DNA of 64,000 nt from Chloroflexota bacterium. GTDB lineage: Bacteria; Chloroflexota; Anaerolineae; UBA1429. Shown here piece by piece: positions 52,622 through 61,713 of the stretch. Both the position numbers and the translations under genes were made by a program. The stretch's first letter is position 1. Each line of letters begins with the position of its first letter. The stretch is taken from the NCBI GenBank assembly GCA_012729455.1, contig JAAYDC010000009.1, positions 44,598 to 108,597 of the forward strand. The letters are read 5' to 3'. The notes under the pieces are model-generated. The model was not told where the DNA came from, made no database searches, and saw only the letters and a list, made by a program, of their open reading frames with translations.

Positions 52622-54088
52622 ATGACGCGTTTTGTTTTCAGCGACCTGGCGCCCGACGCCTATCTGGCGCGCGTGGCCGAGGCGCGCAGGACCTTGGCTG
52701 ATCCGAACCGCCCACGCTACCACTTTAGCGCGCCGGCTAACTGGCTCAATGACCCGAATGGGCTGATCCAATGGCGCGGATGGTACCATATGTTTTACCA
52801 GCACATCCCCGACGACCCGGCTGACGGCGCCAAGTGGTGGGGGCATGCCGCCTCGCGCGATCTGATTCATTGGGAGGATCGCCCTCTGGCGCTGGCGCCC
52901 ACCCCCGGCACAGCCGATCGAGACGGCATCTGGTCGGGCTGCTGCCTGGCGCATGCTGGGCAGGTGTATGCCCTTTACACCGGCTTTCGCCTGACGAGTC
53001 CGGCGGAGGGCGGTTCTGACCAGCGTCCCTGCCTGGCGCGGGCACTCGATGACGACCTAAACGCCTGGCAGGTCTATTCGGGCAACCCGCTGATGAGCCA
53101 ACCCGCCGGGGTGCGCAGCGGTGACTTTCGCGACCATACCGCCTGGCAGGAAGGCAAATGGTGGTATCAGGGAATCGGAGCCAGCATCAATGGCGCACGC
53201 GGCGCCGTGCAGCTGTACCGGTCGCGCGACCTCTACACCTGGGAGTATCGCGGCAGCCTGGCTGAGGGTGATCCGGCGCAGAACGGCTGGATGTGGGAGT
53301 GCCCCTCGTTCTTTGCTCTGGATGGACGCCATGTGCTGATCACCTCTCCGATTCCGGGAGCGCGCGCTATCTATCTCAGCGGTGACTATGCCGACGAGCG
53401 CTTTCACGCCCAGCTGCAGGGTGGGGTGGATGCCGGCGGCTGTTTTTACGCCCCGCAGACCTTTATAACGGATGACGGCCGGCGCATCATCTTTGGCTGG
53501 CTTTGGGAAGATCTACCCCCCGATTACGCGCGCCGGGCTGGCTGGGCGGGTATGATGTCGCTGCCGCGGGTGCTCAGCCTGGATGCGGACGGACGCCTGC
53601 TGCAGGTGCCTGCCGCCGAGTGCGAGGTGCTGCGCGGCGAGCACTGGAAGGGCGGTCCGTTCGAACTGTGCGGCGGTGAGTTCTTGCCGCTGCCGGTGCG
53701 TGGCAGTGCCCTCGAGCTGCAGCTGCGTCTGCGCCCGGGTAGGGGAGAATCCGGCGTGGCACTGCGCTGCAGCGCGGATGGCGCCCAGCGCACCCTGGTG
53801 GGGTACCGACCGGGTCAAGGGCTCTTTATCGAGCGCAGAGATTCGACGGCTCTGGCGGATGCCAAGACCGAGCGCAAGAGTATCCCGCTCGTGCTGGAAG
53901 CCGACGGCACGCTCGATCTGCGGATTTTCCTGGATCATTCGGTGGTCGAGGCCTATGCCGGCAACGGACGTGCTGTCCTGACCAGCCGCATCTACCCGGA
54001 TGCAGCCAGCGAAGGCGTGCAGCTCTACAGTACGGACGGGGCGCAGGTCGAGGCGCTCGATATCTGGCAGTGTAAATCCATCTGGTAA
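52622..54088 (+). CDS. GH32 beta-fructosidase / sucrose-6-phosphate hydrolase family
   Basis: A 488-residue cytoplasmic enzyme. Five-bladed propeller with all three catalytic motifs: nucleophile D44 in NWLNDPNG, transition-state stabiliser D171 in DFRDHTAW and acid/base E226 in MWECPSFF. The C-terminal GH32 beta-sandwich is present ('LRIFLDHSVVEAYAGNGRAVLTS' in parts). AGGAGG precedes ATG 52622. It probably cleaves sucrose or fructo-oligosaccharides, or another furanoside, after uptake. The last codons overlap a palindromic operator-like element. Confidence 0.9.
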   Translation: MTRFVFSDLAPDAYLARVAEARRTLADPNRPRYHFSAPANWLNDPNGLIQWRGWYHMFYQHIPDDPADGAKWWGHAASRDLIHWEDRPLALAPTPGTADRDGIWSGCCLAHAGQVYALYTGFRLTSPAEGGSDQRPCLARALDDDLNAWQVYSGNPLMSQPAGVRSGDFRDHTAWQEGKWWYQGIGASINGARGAVQLYRSRDLYTWEYRGSLAEGDPAQNGWMWECPSFFALDGRHVLITSPIPGARAIYLSGDYADERFHAQLQGGVDAGGCFYAPQTFITDDGRRIIFGWLWEDLPPDYARRAGWAGMMSLPRVLSLDADGRLLQVPAAECEVLRGEHWKGGPFELCGGEFLPLPVRGSALELQLRLRPGRGESGVALRCSADGAQRTLVGYRPGQGLFIERRDSTALADAKTERKSIPLVLEADGTLDLRIFLDHSVVEAYAGNGRAVLTSRIYPDAASEGVQLYSTDGAQVEALDIWQCKSIW

Positions 54089-54098
54089 ACACGTTTAC
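54085..54098. promoter_or_regulatory. Operator-like inverted repeat GTAAAC-AC-GTTTAC
   Basis: Two perfect 6-base arms separated by AC, close to the LacI/GalR-type TGTAAACGTTTACA. It covers the GH32 stop codon and lies just before the ribosome site (AGGAGG) of the dehydratase gene. It could modulate transcription internally or form a weak RNA stem. Confidence 0.35.
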
Positions 54099-54113
54099 AT
54101 AAAGGAGGACATC

Positions 54114-55217
54114 ATGATCGTCACAGAGATCGAATCCTATCGCGTGCGGGTACCTGTCGGCGAAAAGGCCGCCTCCCACGGCGTTTCGGGCGATATATGG
54201 GTCACTGAAGTGGCGACCAATGCCGGCTATACCGGCTATGAGTTTTACCCGACGGTTGGCCGCAACCTCGAGCGGGCGCGAAGGCTGGTAGTGGGGAAGG
54301 ACCCGCACCTCATCGAGCAGTTTATTGCTGATGGCTTGATTTACGCACCAGCCGTTGAGACAGCCCTGTGGGATATCATAGGCAAAGCCGCCAACCAGCC
54401 GGTCTACAAGCTTCTGGGCGGCGCCAAAGACCGCATCCCCTGCTACCTGACGTGTGTGTGGCCCGGGCCGGCCGATCAATCCGGCGTGACCTACCAGCAG
54501 CAAGCCGATGACCTGGCCTATTACAAGAAACATGGCTTTAAAGCCGGCAAGATCCGCGCCTTTCGCCGGCCGATCCAGGCGGATGGCGATGCCGTAGCCA
54601 CGATCCGCGACAAGGTGGGCGGGCGCGACGAGTTCCAGATCATGATCGACCGTACCGGCCCTTATTCCGGCACCATCTGGAGCATGGACGAAGCCATCAT
54701 CATGGCGCGCCGCTTCGAGAGCCTGGAGGTCACCTGGCTCGAAGAGCCCCTTAATCGCGGCGATGTGTTCGAGCACAGCAAGCTCACCGCCACGGTCGAC
54801 ATCCCCATTACGGGCGGCGAGGGCGACCGCGGGCTTACCATGTTCAGCCGCTACTGCCGTGAGCGCTCTTACGACATCCTGCAGCCCGACACGATGAACT
54901 GCGGCGGGTTGCTGACGTGTAAAAAGATCGGCGGTATGGCCGAGGCCTTTGGGCTGGATTGCGTATTGCACGGCACCCACGGCTTGCTGCTGGCCTCAAG
55001 ATTGCAGAACGCAGCTATCCTGCCGAACTGCTGGATCCTGGAAGTGGCGCTGACCAACCCGCCGCTCCTGCCCTGGGAGCAATGGGAGCACTGTCTGGCG
55101 CTCGTCAACCAGGACGAGCTCTTCCAGATCGAGGACGGCGAGATGCTGCTGCCAGATCGCCCCGGGCTGGGGCTGGATGTGAACGCCGAGGCTTTGACGC
55201 GTTACCGCGTGAGCTAA
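54114..55217 (+). CDS. Enolase-superfamily (mandelate racemase/muconate lactonizing) dehydratase
   Basis: 367 residues. The capping domain is followed by a barrel with metal ligands D179 (MIDRTG), E210 (TWLEEP) and E236 (GGEGDRG), and base K146 (GKIRAF). This is the MR-subgroup arrangement used by acid-sugar dehydratases. AGGAGG precedes ATG 54114. Last gene of the operon. With an SDR and a Gfo/Idh dehydrogenase it would fit an oxidative pathway in which a sugar is turned into an aldonate and dehydrated to a 2-keto-3-deoxy acid. Substrate not determined. Confidence 0.85.
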   Translation: MIVTEIESYRVRVPVGEKAASHGVSGDIWVTEVATNAGYTGYEFYPTVGRNLERARRLVVGKDPHLIEQFIADGLIYAPAVETALWDIIGKAANQPVYKLLGGAKDRIPCYLTCVWPGPADQSGVTYQQQADDLAYYKKHGFKAGKIRAFRRPIQADGDAVATIRDKVGGRDEFQIMIDRTGPYSGTIWSMDEAIIMARRFESLEVTWLEEPLNRGDVFEHSKLTATVDIPITGGEGDRGLTMFSRYCRERSYDILQPDTMNCGGLLTCKKIGGMAEAFGLDCVLHGTHGLLLASRLQNAAILPNCWILEVALTNPPLLPWEQWEHCLALVNQDELFQIEDGEMLLPDRPGLGLDVNAEALTRYRVS

Positions 55218-55230
55218 AGCGCTGCGCCTT

Positions 55231-55259
55231 TTTTCGAAACGCGTCAGTTACGCTATACT
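55231..55259 (+). promoter_or_regulatory. Promoter of lepA
   Basis: TATACT (55254-55259) is a good -10; the -35 (TTTTCG, 55231-55236) at 17-base spacing is weak. A six-T run at 55229-55234 after a GC-rich stretch may also end the preceding operon. Confidence 0.45.
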
Positions 55260-55293
55260 GGAGGGCATCTAACGACCTGACAGGCACATACCC

Positions 55294-57108
55294 TTGAGTA
55301 CAGACCGTTTCCCGCTGGAGCGCATTCGCAACTTTTGCATCATCGCGCACATTGATCATGGTAAGTCGACGCTTTCCGACCGCCTGCTTGAGCTGACGGG
55401 CACGCTTGAAAAGCGTCAGATGACCGATCAGGTGCTCGACCGCATGGAGCTCGAGCGCGAAAAGGGCATCACCATCAAGGCCAAAGCCGTACGCATGCAT
55501 TATAACGCCCCGGATGGCGAGCGCTATGAGCTCAACCTGATCGATACCCCCGGCCATGTCGACTTTTCGTATGAAGTCTCGCATGCCCTCTCAGCTTGCG
55601 AGGGAGCTTTGCTGGTGGTGGATGCCACGCAGGGGATCGAGGCCCAGACTCTCGCTAACCTCTACCTGGCGATCGATAAAGACCTCGAGATCGTTCCCAT
55701 CGTCAACAAGATCGACCTGCCCTCGGCGCGCCCCGACGAGGTGGCCGAAGAACTCGAGAATCTGATCGGCTGTCATGCCGAGGAAGTGCTGCAGGTCTCT
55801 GCCAAGGATGGTATCGGCATCGAGACGGTGCTGCCGGCGGTAGTCGCCAACATCCAGCCGCCGGAGGGCAACCCGGATGCACCGCTGCGCGCCCTGATCT
55901 TTGATTCGCACTATGATGCCTACAAGGGCGTGATCGCCTATCTGCGGGTGGTGGATGGCGTCATCCAGGCCAACCAGCCGTTGATGCTGATCTCGACCGG
56001 CAAGACTTTCGAGGGGCTCGAGGTGGGAGTCTTCCGGCCCGACATGCAGCCGATCGAGGCGCTGTATGCCGGCGAGGTCGGTTACATCGCCACCGGCATG
56101 AAGACTGTGCGCGATTGCCGGGTGGGCGATACCATTACCACCCAACAGGATGGCGCGCTCGAGGCGCTGTATGGGTACAAGCCGCCCAAACCGATGGTTT
56201 TTGCCGGAATTTACCCCGTCGATAATGACGACTACCAGGCTCTGCGCGAGGCGCTCGAAAAGCTGCAGCTTAACGATGCCTCGCTGGTCTACGAGCCCGA
56301 GACTTCGGCGGCGCTCAACCAGGGCTTTCGCTGCGGTTTTCTGGGGCTTCTGCACATGGAGATCGTCCAGGAGCGCCTGGAGCGCGAATACTCTCTCGAC
56401 CTGATCGCTACCTCGCCATCCGTCGAGTACCAGGTCGAACTGACCAACGGAGAGACGCATCTTGTCGATAACCCCGAAGAGCTGCCGGACGAATCAGCGA
56501 TTGCCGAGATCCGCGAGCCGTGGATGCGCATTACTATCTATACCCCGCCGGATTTCATCGGCACGCTGATGGAGATGACCACCAAGTGCCGCGGCGAATA
56601 TGTGCGCATCGATTACCTCGACGAGCACCGCGTCGCGCTCGAGTTCAACATCCCGCTTTCTGAAATCCTGGTAGATTTCCATGACGAGCTCAAGGCGCGC
56701 TCGCGCGGTTACGCCTCGCTGGATTACACCTTGGGTGAATACCGCGCAGCTGACCTGACCAAGCTGACGGTGCTGGTGAATGAGGAGCCTGTCGACGCGC
56801 TGTCGATCATCATTCATCGCGACCAGGCCTATGCCAAGGGGGCGGCCATGGTGCGTAAGATGAAAGAGGTGATCCCGCCGCAGATGTTTCGCGTGCCGAT
56901 CCAGGCGGCGGTGGGAGGCAAAGTGGTAGCACGCGCCAACGTCTCTGAAATGCGCAAGGATGTGCTGGCCAAGTGCTACGGCGGCGATATCTCCCGCAAG
57001 CGCAAGCTGCTCGAGCGCCAAAAAGAGGGCAAGCGCCGCATGAAGCGCGTCGGTAAGGTCGATATTCCGCAGGAAGCCTTTATGGCAGTGCTGAAACTGG
57101 ACGACTAG
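55294..57108 (+). CDS. lepA: Elongation factor 4 (LepA), ribosome back-translocating GTPase
   Basis: A 604-residue translational GTPase, full family length. G1 AHIDHGKST (18-26), switch I '[13 protein letters not shown]', G3 DTPGHVDF, G4 NKID and G5 'VSAKDG', followed by EF-G-like domains II, III and V and the LepA-specific C-terminal domain with '[26 protein letters not shown]' (read in parts). It binds stalled ribosomes at the membrane/cytoplasm and assists elongation under stress. The start is TTG at 55294 with no strong ribosome site; no other in-frame start preserves the N-terminus. Confidence 0.97.
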   Translation: MSTDRFPLERIRNFCIIAHIDHGKSTLSDRLLELTGTLEKRQMTDQVLDRMELEREKGITIKAKAVRMHYNAPDGERYELNLIDTPGHVDFSYEVSHALSACEGALLVVDATQGIEAQTLANLYLAIDKDLEIVPIVNKIDLPSARPDEVAEELENLIGCHAEEVLQVSAKDGIGIETVLPAVVANIQPPEGNPDAPLRALIFDSHYDAYKGVIAYLRVVDGVIQANQPLMLISTGKTFEGLEVGVFRPDMQPIEALYAGEVGYIATGMKTVRDCRVGDTITTQQDGALEALYGYKPPKPMVFAGIYPVDNDDYQALREALEKLQLNDASLVYEPETSAALNQGFRCGFLGLLHMEIVQERLEREYSLDLIATSPSVEYQVELTNGETHLVDNPEELPDESAIAEIREPWMRITIYTPPDFIGTLMEMTTKCRGEYVRIDYLDEHRVALEFNIPLSEILVDFHDELKARSRGYASLDYTLGEYRAADLTKLTVLVNEEPVDALSIIIHRDQAYAKGAAMVRKMKEVIPPQMFRVPIQAAVGGKVVARANVSEMRKDVLAKCYGGDISRKRKLLERQKEGKRRMKRVGKVDIPQEAFMAVLKLDD

Positions 57109-57117
57109 GAGGCAAAC

Positions 57118-57852
57118 ATGAACGTAGTGATGGTCGGAGCGCATCAGGACGACGAGATGAGTGCCGTCGGCACACTACTCAAGTGTGCGGCGCGGGGTGA
57201 TAGCGTTTCGCTGGTCTCGATATCCAACGGTGACAAGGGCGGCCAGTTCGACCCGTCTATTCCGCACGACGAGATCAGCCGCATCCGTATTGCCGAGTGC
57301 ACCGCCGTTGCAGAGGCGCTGGGCGGACACTATTATTGTCTTGGCCAGGAAGATGAATATATCGCCGATACGCGCGAGACGCGCGACCAGCTCACTGAGT
57401 TGCTGCGCGTGTTAAAGGCCGATCTGGTGCTGACCTCGCCGCCAAACGACTATAACCCCGACCACATTATCACCGGCGAGATCGTTTTCCATGCCGTGAT
57501 GCTCACCACGGTGCGCACCATGACCTGGGAGGCGGTCCCCCTCGAGCGCACCCCGGCGATGTACTATGTGGATTCGACCGGCGGGATCGGCTTTGAGCCG
57601 ACCGATTACGTGGATATCTCGGACGTGTTTGAGCGCAAACTCGAGATCTGCGCCCTGCACAAGAGCCAGATGGCCAACATGGCCACCTTTGGCGGCTGGG
57701 ACCTGGTTACCTATGCCAAGGTCGTCAACCGTTACCGCGGGCTGCAGTGCTCGGTGGAATATGCCGAAGCCTTTCGCGCCGAGATGCGCTGGCCGCGCGC
57801 TATGCCTTATGACTTTTTGCCCAAAGGCGTGCGTCCGGGCGTAAAGGTTTAG
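57118..57852 (+). CDS. PIG-L/LmbE-family deacetylase
   Basis: A 244-residue predicted zinc-dependent N-deacetylase. It has the hallmark AHQDDE (H9, D11/D12, E13) and the second zinc ligand in NPDHIITG. Family members remove acetyl groups from N-acetylglucosaminyl lipids or small thiols (bacillithiol, mycothiol). AGGAGG places the start 9 bases after lepA, so it is probably co-transcribed with it. The 3' end overlaps the convergent phosphotriesterase gene by 4 bases. No signal peptide. Substrate not determined. Confidence 0.88.
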   Translation: MNVVMVGAHQDDEMSAVGTLLKCAARGDSVSLVSISNGDKGGQFDPSIPHDEISRIRIAECTAVAEALGGHYYCLGQEDEYIADTRETRDQLTELLRVLKADLVLTSPPNDYNPDHIITGEIVFHAVMLTTVRTMTWEAVPLERTPAMYYVDSTGGIGFEPTDYVDISDVFERKLEICALHKSQMANMATFGGWDLVTYAKVVNRYRGLQCSVEYAEAFRAEMRWPRAMPYDFLPKGVRPGVKV

Positions 57853-58871
57853 GCGCGCACCGCAAACGCTTTGGCCGGGTTGGTCACCGTCAGCTGGGTG
57901 ATGACCTCGTCGCTCATACACTGCTCACGCAGCGCCGGCAGGATTGTGCCGTACAGGCCGCTGTAAGGGCGGACCTTGCCGCCGCCTTCCTCACCGACGT
58001 TGTACCAGCCAGCATCCTGGGAGAGCATCACCTGCGCCGCGTAGCCGCCATCCAGCGCCCGCCGGATGATCGCAAGATCCTGCTCGAGCGGGCGTGTGCC
58101 GAGAGCGTCATATTCCAGCCAGGCGCCGCGCTTGAACAACGCCTCGTGCCCGGCCCAATCAGCGATCTGGTCGGCATGCACCACGATAAACCGCCGCGGG
58201 TCCATTCCGCGCGCCTCGATCAGATCGAGCGACTTGTGCGCCGCCTGTAGCTCACCGGTATGGCAGGCAACCGTGAGATCTGTCGCCAGATGGGTGAGCG
58301 CGGCAGCCTGCACGATGGTGCGCTGAACAGGTTCGAGCGCACCGGGGTTGACGGCGATCTTGATAAAGCCCGGACGCACGGCGGTGCCGTCGATGCCCTT
58401 TCGCGCCTCGGCGATCCATTCCTCTGCGATAGCCTCAGCACTGCTCGTGAATGCGCGCTCGGGAAGATAGGGGGCTTTGTACCAGCCGGTGTTCGACAGG
58501 ATATGCAAGCCGCTCACGCGCGTGAGGCGCTGTAACAGGGTGACATCGCGCCCGAGAAAAGCTGGAGAGCAATCGATAAAGGCGCTGACGCCCTGCGCCG
58601 CAACCTCCTGCAGGTAGGGAAGCATCACCTGAGCCACATCATCGCGGTTCCAGCGGCTGGGCGAGGTCTGGTCGGCGCCGATAAAGTCGCACATCACGTG
58701 CTCATGCGGCAATGCAGCGCCCAGGGCGTCGGGGGCGATATCTCCCAGCACAGTTCGGATGACAACGGCGGGGTTAACGGGCGGGGTAGTGCAGTTCATC
58801 AGGCTTACTCCTGCCAGGCTCAACAGGCTGGCGCATAAGAACCGCCGGCGGGTGAATTGTTTTTCGCGCAC
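57849..58871 (-). CDS. Exported phosphotriesterase-family hydrolase (Tat lipoprotein)
   Basis: 340 residues. The N-terminus has a twin-arginine motif TRRRFL followed by a hydrophobic stretch and lipobox LMNC, so it is predicted to be Tat-exported and lipid-anchored. The amidohydrolase barrel has H56-E-H58 (PHEHV), a probable carboxylated Lys in FIKIAVN, His in ACHTGE, His in VVHADQ and Asp in LSQDAGW: a complete binuclear metal site. Relatives are lactonases or phosphotriesterases, usually cytoplasmic, so export is unusual. Start is GTG at 58871, six bases after the creatininase stop. Natural substrate unknown. Confidence 0.85.
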   Translation of the reverse strand: MREKQFTRRRFLCASLLSLAGVSLMNCTTPPVNPAVVIRTVLGDIAPDALGAALPHEHVMCDFIGADQTSPSRWNRDDVAQVMLPYLQEVAAQGVSAFIDCSPAFLGRDVTLLQRLTRVSGLHILSNTGWYKAPYLPERAFTSSAEAIAEEWIAEARKGIDGTAVRPGFIKIAVNPGALEPVQRTIVQAAALTHLATDLTVACHTGELQAAHKSLDLIEARGMDPRRFIVVHADQIADWAGHEALFKRGAWLEYDALGTRPLEQDLAIIRRALDGGYAAQVMLSQDAGWYNVGEEGGGKVRPYSGLYGTILPALREQCMSDEVITQLTVTNPAKAFAVRA

Positions 58872-58877
58872 AATGAT

Positions 58878-59792
58878 CTAGCGGCTGGGGCCACCGCCCA
58901 GTTCAGGCACGCGCCAGTTGGCGTACCAGCGCGAATCCTCCGGCGGGCTGGCGACCGCACCCCAGTTGTTTTGCATCGAGCAGAATTTCAGCAGCTCGGG
59001 CCAGACGACCTCCTGCCACAGGGCTTCGGTTTGGCCAAAGGTGGTGAGCGGGGCAGGCAGCTCTGTGTTCTGGTAGGCGGCCAGCAGTTCGGCGGCACGC
59101 TCACCCAGGTAGCGCACCTCGTCGGCTACCATGCGCTCGCCGATACGCCGGTCAGATTCGCTCACGCTGAGTCCCATCGCATATGGGTGTACGCCCATCT
59201 CATCCGGCACGCGCTCCAGGTCGACCAGCTCTGGCATCAGCGCCATCAACAGCGAGGTTTCCACGCGGCCGGCGTGGTCGCCTCCCGAGTTGCCGTCGCC
59301 GTCGAATCCTGGAGTGTTGGCCTCGAAATCGGGCAGCGAATAGAGCCGCGCACGGATGTACGGCTGTACCAACTTGACGAGGGTTTTTAGGTCCTCCCAG
59401 TTGGGGCCGTAGTGGCCGGTGAGCAGGATCACGCCCTGAAAGCCGATGGCATCGGCCTGGCGCAGCTGGTAGAGCACGTTTTTAAAGTGGACCCAGGGCG
59501 GCACGCTCGTTACCCAGGTGCGCGGCACCTCGCCGATCCATTCGTGCGCCCAGATGGCATACCCGCCGAGCTCATTGATGTGCCAGTAATCGGGCGGCGC
59601 CACAATACCGCCATGTGCGCGCGCTGCCAGGCAGGCGATGGTATGAGCCTTGAGAGCGTCCAAGCCGACGGCGTTTTGCGGGCCGTGCGGTTCGCACAGG
59701 CCATAAGTCAGGTACAAGAGCGGACATTCGGCAAAGGCAGCCTCGAGTTCGTCGGGGAACATGGTCTCCCAGCGCACCTTTTTGTCGATCAT
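58878..59792 (-). CDS. Creatininase-family amidohydrolase
   Basis: A 304-residue protein of the creatininase/MftE fold. Metal-binding motifs: an early Glu/His in CEPHGPQN, the DALKAH segment, TGHYGPNW, and GGDHAGRVETSLLM with the D-H-A-G-x-x-E-T-S signature. Such enzymes hydrolyse creatinine-like cyclic amides, or process peptides in mycofactocin synthesis. ATG 59792 overlaps the stop of the upstream HTH gene by 4 bases. Middle gene of the HTH-creatininase-phosphotriesterase operon. Substrate unknown. Confidence 0.85.
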   Translation of the reverse strand: MIDKKVRWETMFPDELEAAFAECPLLYLTYGLCEPHGPQNAVGLDALKAHTIACLAARAHGGIVAPPDYWHINELGGYAIWAHEWIGEVPRTWVTSVPPWVHFKNVLYQLRQADAIGFQGVILLTGHYGPNWEDLKTLVKLVQPYIRARLYSLPDFEANTPGFDGDGNSGGDHAGRVETSLLMALMPELVDLERVPDEMGVHPYAMGLSVSESDRRIGERMVADEVRYLGERAAELLAAYQNTELPAPLTTFGQTEALWQEVVWPELLKFCSMQNNWGAVASPPEDSRWYANWRVPELGGGPSR

Positions 59793-60733
59793 GCGTCTTC
59801 GCCCCCGGTGCGCACTGTCTGTTCGGCGCGGGTGATGATGTCGCTCCACAGCACGTATAACAGGTCGCTGGCGGGCAGCAGCTCGGGGCGCCCGACAATA
59901 AAGCCAAAGCTGCAGCGCCGTTCGAGACGATGCTCGAGTACGACGGCATAGCGGCGCAGCTCGGTAAAGCGCTTGAGCGACACCTTGGCATTCGGCTGTG
60001 CGACCTGCACCAGGAGCAGATAACGCGGTGTCTGCAGCAGGATATCGATCTCGGCTCCCAGCAGTTTCGTCACAGCGGCTGCTTTGGCATACTGGCGTCT
60101 GGTAGATATGGTGGCCTTTAGATGCTTGGCAGGCCAGCCGGTGCGTCCTGATTCGCTGGGCAGCCGCAGGCGGTTATCACTGCCGCCGCGCCAGGTATGC
60201 TCGAGGCCAAAATCAACGGGCAGCCCGAGGATCCTGTTATAGTAACGGATCAGGGCATCCTCGCGCTCGCGCGACCCCTTTGCCTGGGCGGCATCGGCAT
60301 ACAAGAGCCCGCGCAGAGGCTGACTAAAGTGCACCACCTGGGCATTGGCGGCTTCGGCGGGGGGCGCTGGCGAGGCGAACTTGCGCATCAGCCAGGATCG
60401 GTTCTCAGCTTGGGTTAGCAACGGCACCAGGTAGCGCGCCTGGTAGCTAGCGGCAGAGCGCAGCATGTCGACGGCGAGTTCGCTGGCGGGGGTAAAGGTC
60501 CCCAGTTCGGCAGTTGCAGGTGCAGGCGCCTGGATGGGCGGTTCGGCTGCATAAAAACGCCACGCGCGCCCCTCGCGTTCGCCGCGCACCTCGCCTACCA
60601 TCATCAGGTCGCGTGCGGTGTGGTAGACGCTCGAACGTGAGGCGATGCCGGTTTGCTGGATGATCTCGGCGGTGGTGAGCCCTCCGGGGAGCACGGCGCG
60701 CAGGGCTTCTAAGATTGTGTCGGCGTGAGCCAT
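59789..60733 (-). CDS. Winged-helix protein with degenerate nuclease-like C-terminus
   Basis: 314 residues. The first ~65 residues form a winged helix ('TTAEIIQQTGIASRSSVYHTARDLMMVGEV' in parts) with an 'REGRAWRFYA' wing. The C-terminal ~140 residues contain LGAEIDILLQTPRYLLLVQVAQ, similar in spacing to PD-(D/E)xK nuclease or McrC/VRR-like cores but with QVA where ExK is expected. It could be a DNA-binding regulator with an inactive nuclease fold. GGAGG six bases before ATG 60733 sets the start. First gene of the operon with creatininase and phosphotriesterase, so it may control them. Confidence 0.55.
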   Translation of the reverse strand: MAHADTILEALRAVLPGGLTTAEIIQQTGIASRSSVYHTARDLMMVGEVRGEREGRAWRFYAAEPPIQAPAPATAELGTFTPASELAVDMLRSAASYQARYLVPLLTQAENRSWLMRKFASPAPPAEAANAQVVHFSQPLRGLLYADAAQAKGSREREDALIRYYNRILGLPVDFGLEHTWRGGSDNRLRLPSESGRTGWPAKHLKATISTRRQYAKAAAVTKLLGAEIDILLQTPRYLLLVQVAQPNAKVSLKRFTELRRYAVVLEHRLERRCSFGFIVGRPELLPASDLLYVLWSDIITRAEQTVRTGGEDA

Positions 60734-60833
60734 GTTCAACCTCCAGATCCGGTTAAAGCGGGAACAATTATCACGCGGTTTGCGTACCTAGAATAACACA
60801 CTCAAACATGTGTAAGCAAGCCCAGGAGGCACA

Positions 60834-61604
60834 ATGAACACGAAACGAACCCGTACGATTCTCGCCGTCATGTTGGTGCTGGCCGTCAGCGTCATGGCTG
60901 CCGGATGCGCGCCGCAGCGCCTAGCCCTGGCGCAGGAGCAGGGGCTGCAGGCAGCTTCCCAGCTCACCGGACCGGTGCGCACCATCAACGTAGCCGGCAG
61001 CGGCATCGCCTACGGCGACCCGGATGTGGCCTATGTCACCATCGGCGTCTCGTCGATGGGTGAAGATGCTGCCAAGACCATCGAAGAGAACAACACAACC
61101 CTCGACGCTGTCAATAAGGCGATCCAGGCAACCGGCATCATGCCTGCCGACATACAAACCACCTCTTATATGATGTGGGTCGAGACCGTCACCGACTACG
61201 ATGGCAGACCTACCGGCGTGACCAGGCTGCATGTCGATAACATGCTGCAGGTAACCGTGCGCGACCCGAAATCGGTGGGCGCGTTGATCACCAAGGCCAT
61301 CGAGGCTGGCGCCAACAGCGTCAACAGCATCAGCTTTGGCGTGCTTGATCCCTCAGCGCTGCAGGGTAAAGCCCGCGAGGCGGCTATCAAACAGGCCCGT
61401 GAGCGCGCCGAGTTGCTCGCCAAGGGCTTTGGGCTCGAAGTGGGCGACGTAGTCGCCGTCACCGAGGGCGTCACCTCTCAGGCTCAGCCATTCTTTGACA
61501 AGCTCGGCATGGGTGGCGCGATGGTTGAGTCAGCCGTAGTGCCGGTCGAGACTGGCCAGCTGGGCGTGGGCGTGAGCATCGAAGTCACCTTTCTCGTCAA
61601 ATAA
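60834..61604 (+). CDS. SIMPL-domain (DUF541) lipoprotein
   Basis: 256 residues. A signal peptide ends in lipobox AAGC, so the protein is lipid-anchored outside the membrane. The rest is one SIMPL/DUF541 domain: 'INVAGSGIAYGDPDVAYVTIGV' (in parts), 'IQTTSYMM', 'SVNSISFGV' and 'AREAAIKQARERAELLAKGFG'. The family is widespread; members form oligomeric envelope proteins of uncertain role. AGGAGG precedes ATG 60834. It diverges from the HTH operon and is followed by an intrinsic terminator, so it is monocistronic. Confidence 0.9.
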   Translation: MNTKRTRTILAVMLVLAVSVMAAGCAPQRLALAQEQGLQAASQLTGPVRTINVAGSGIAYGDPDVAYVTIGVSSMGEDAAKTIEENNTTLDAVNKAIQATGIMPADIQTTSYMMWVETVTDYDGRPTGVTRLHVDNMLQVTVRDPKSVGALITKAIEAGANSVNSISFGVLDPSALQGKAREAAIKQARERAELLAKGFGLEVGDVVAVTEGVTSQAQPFFDKLGMGGAMVESAVVPVETGQLGVGVSIEVTFLVK

Positions 61605-61619
61605 TCGCCACTTACACTC

Positions 61620-61653
61620 GACAGGCAAACCCCGCGGGTTTGCCTGTCTTGTT
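61620..61653 (+). terminator. Intrinsic terminator of the SIMPL gene
   Basis: GACAGGCAAACCC (61620-61632) pairs perfectly with GGGTTTGCCTGTC (61636-61648) around a 3-base loop, followed by TTGTT. Confidence 0.85.
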
Positions 61654-61655
61654 AT

Positions 61656-61684
61656 TTGCGCCGAGACGGTGGGCGCGCTATGAT
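61656..61684 (+). promoter_or_regulatory. Promoter of rex
   Basis: TTGCGC (61656-61661), 17 bases, TATGAT (61679-61684), 29 bases before the rex start codon. No obvious Rex-type palindrome was noticed next to it. Confidence 0.6.
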
Positions 61685-61713
61685 TGTGCCAGAATGCACA
61701 AAGGGAGCCCGAC

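Noticed and set aside
55211..55235. Intrinsic terminator after the enolase-superfamily gene
   Set aside because: There is a six-T run, but the preceding GC-rich bases form only a very short, poorly paired stem, so I do not call it.
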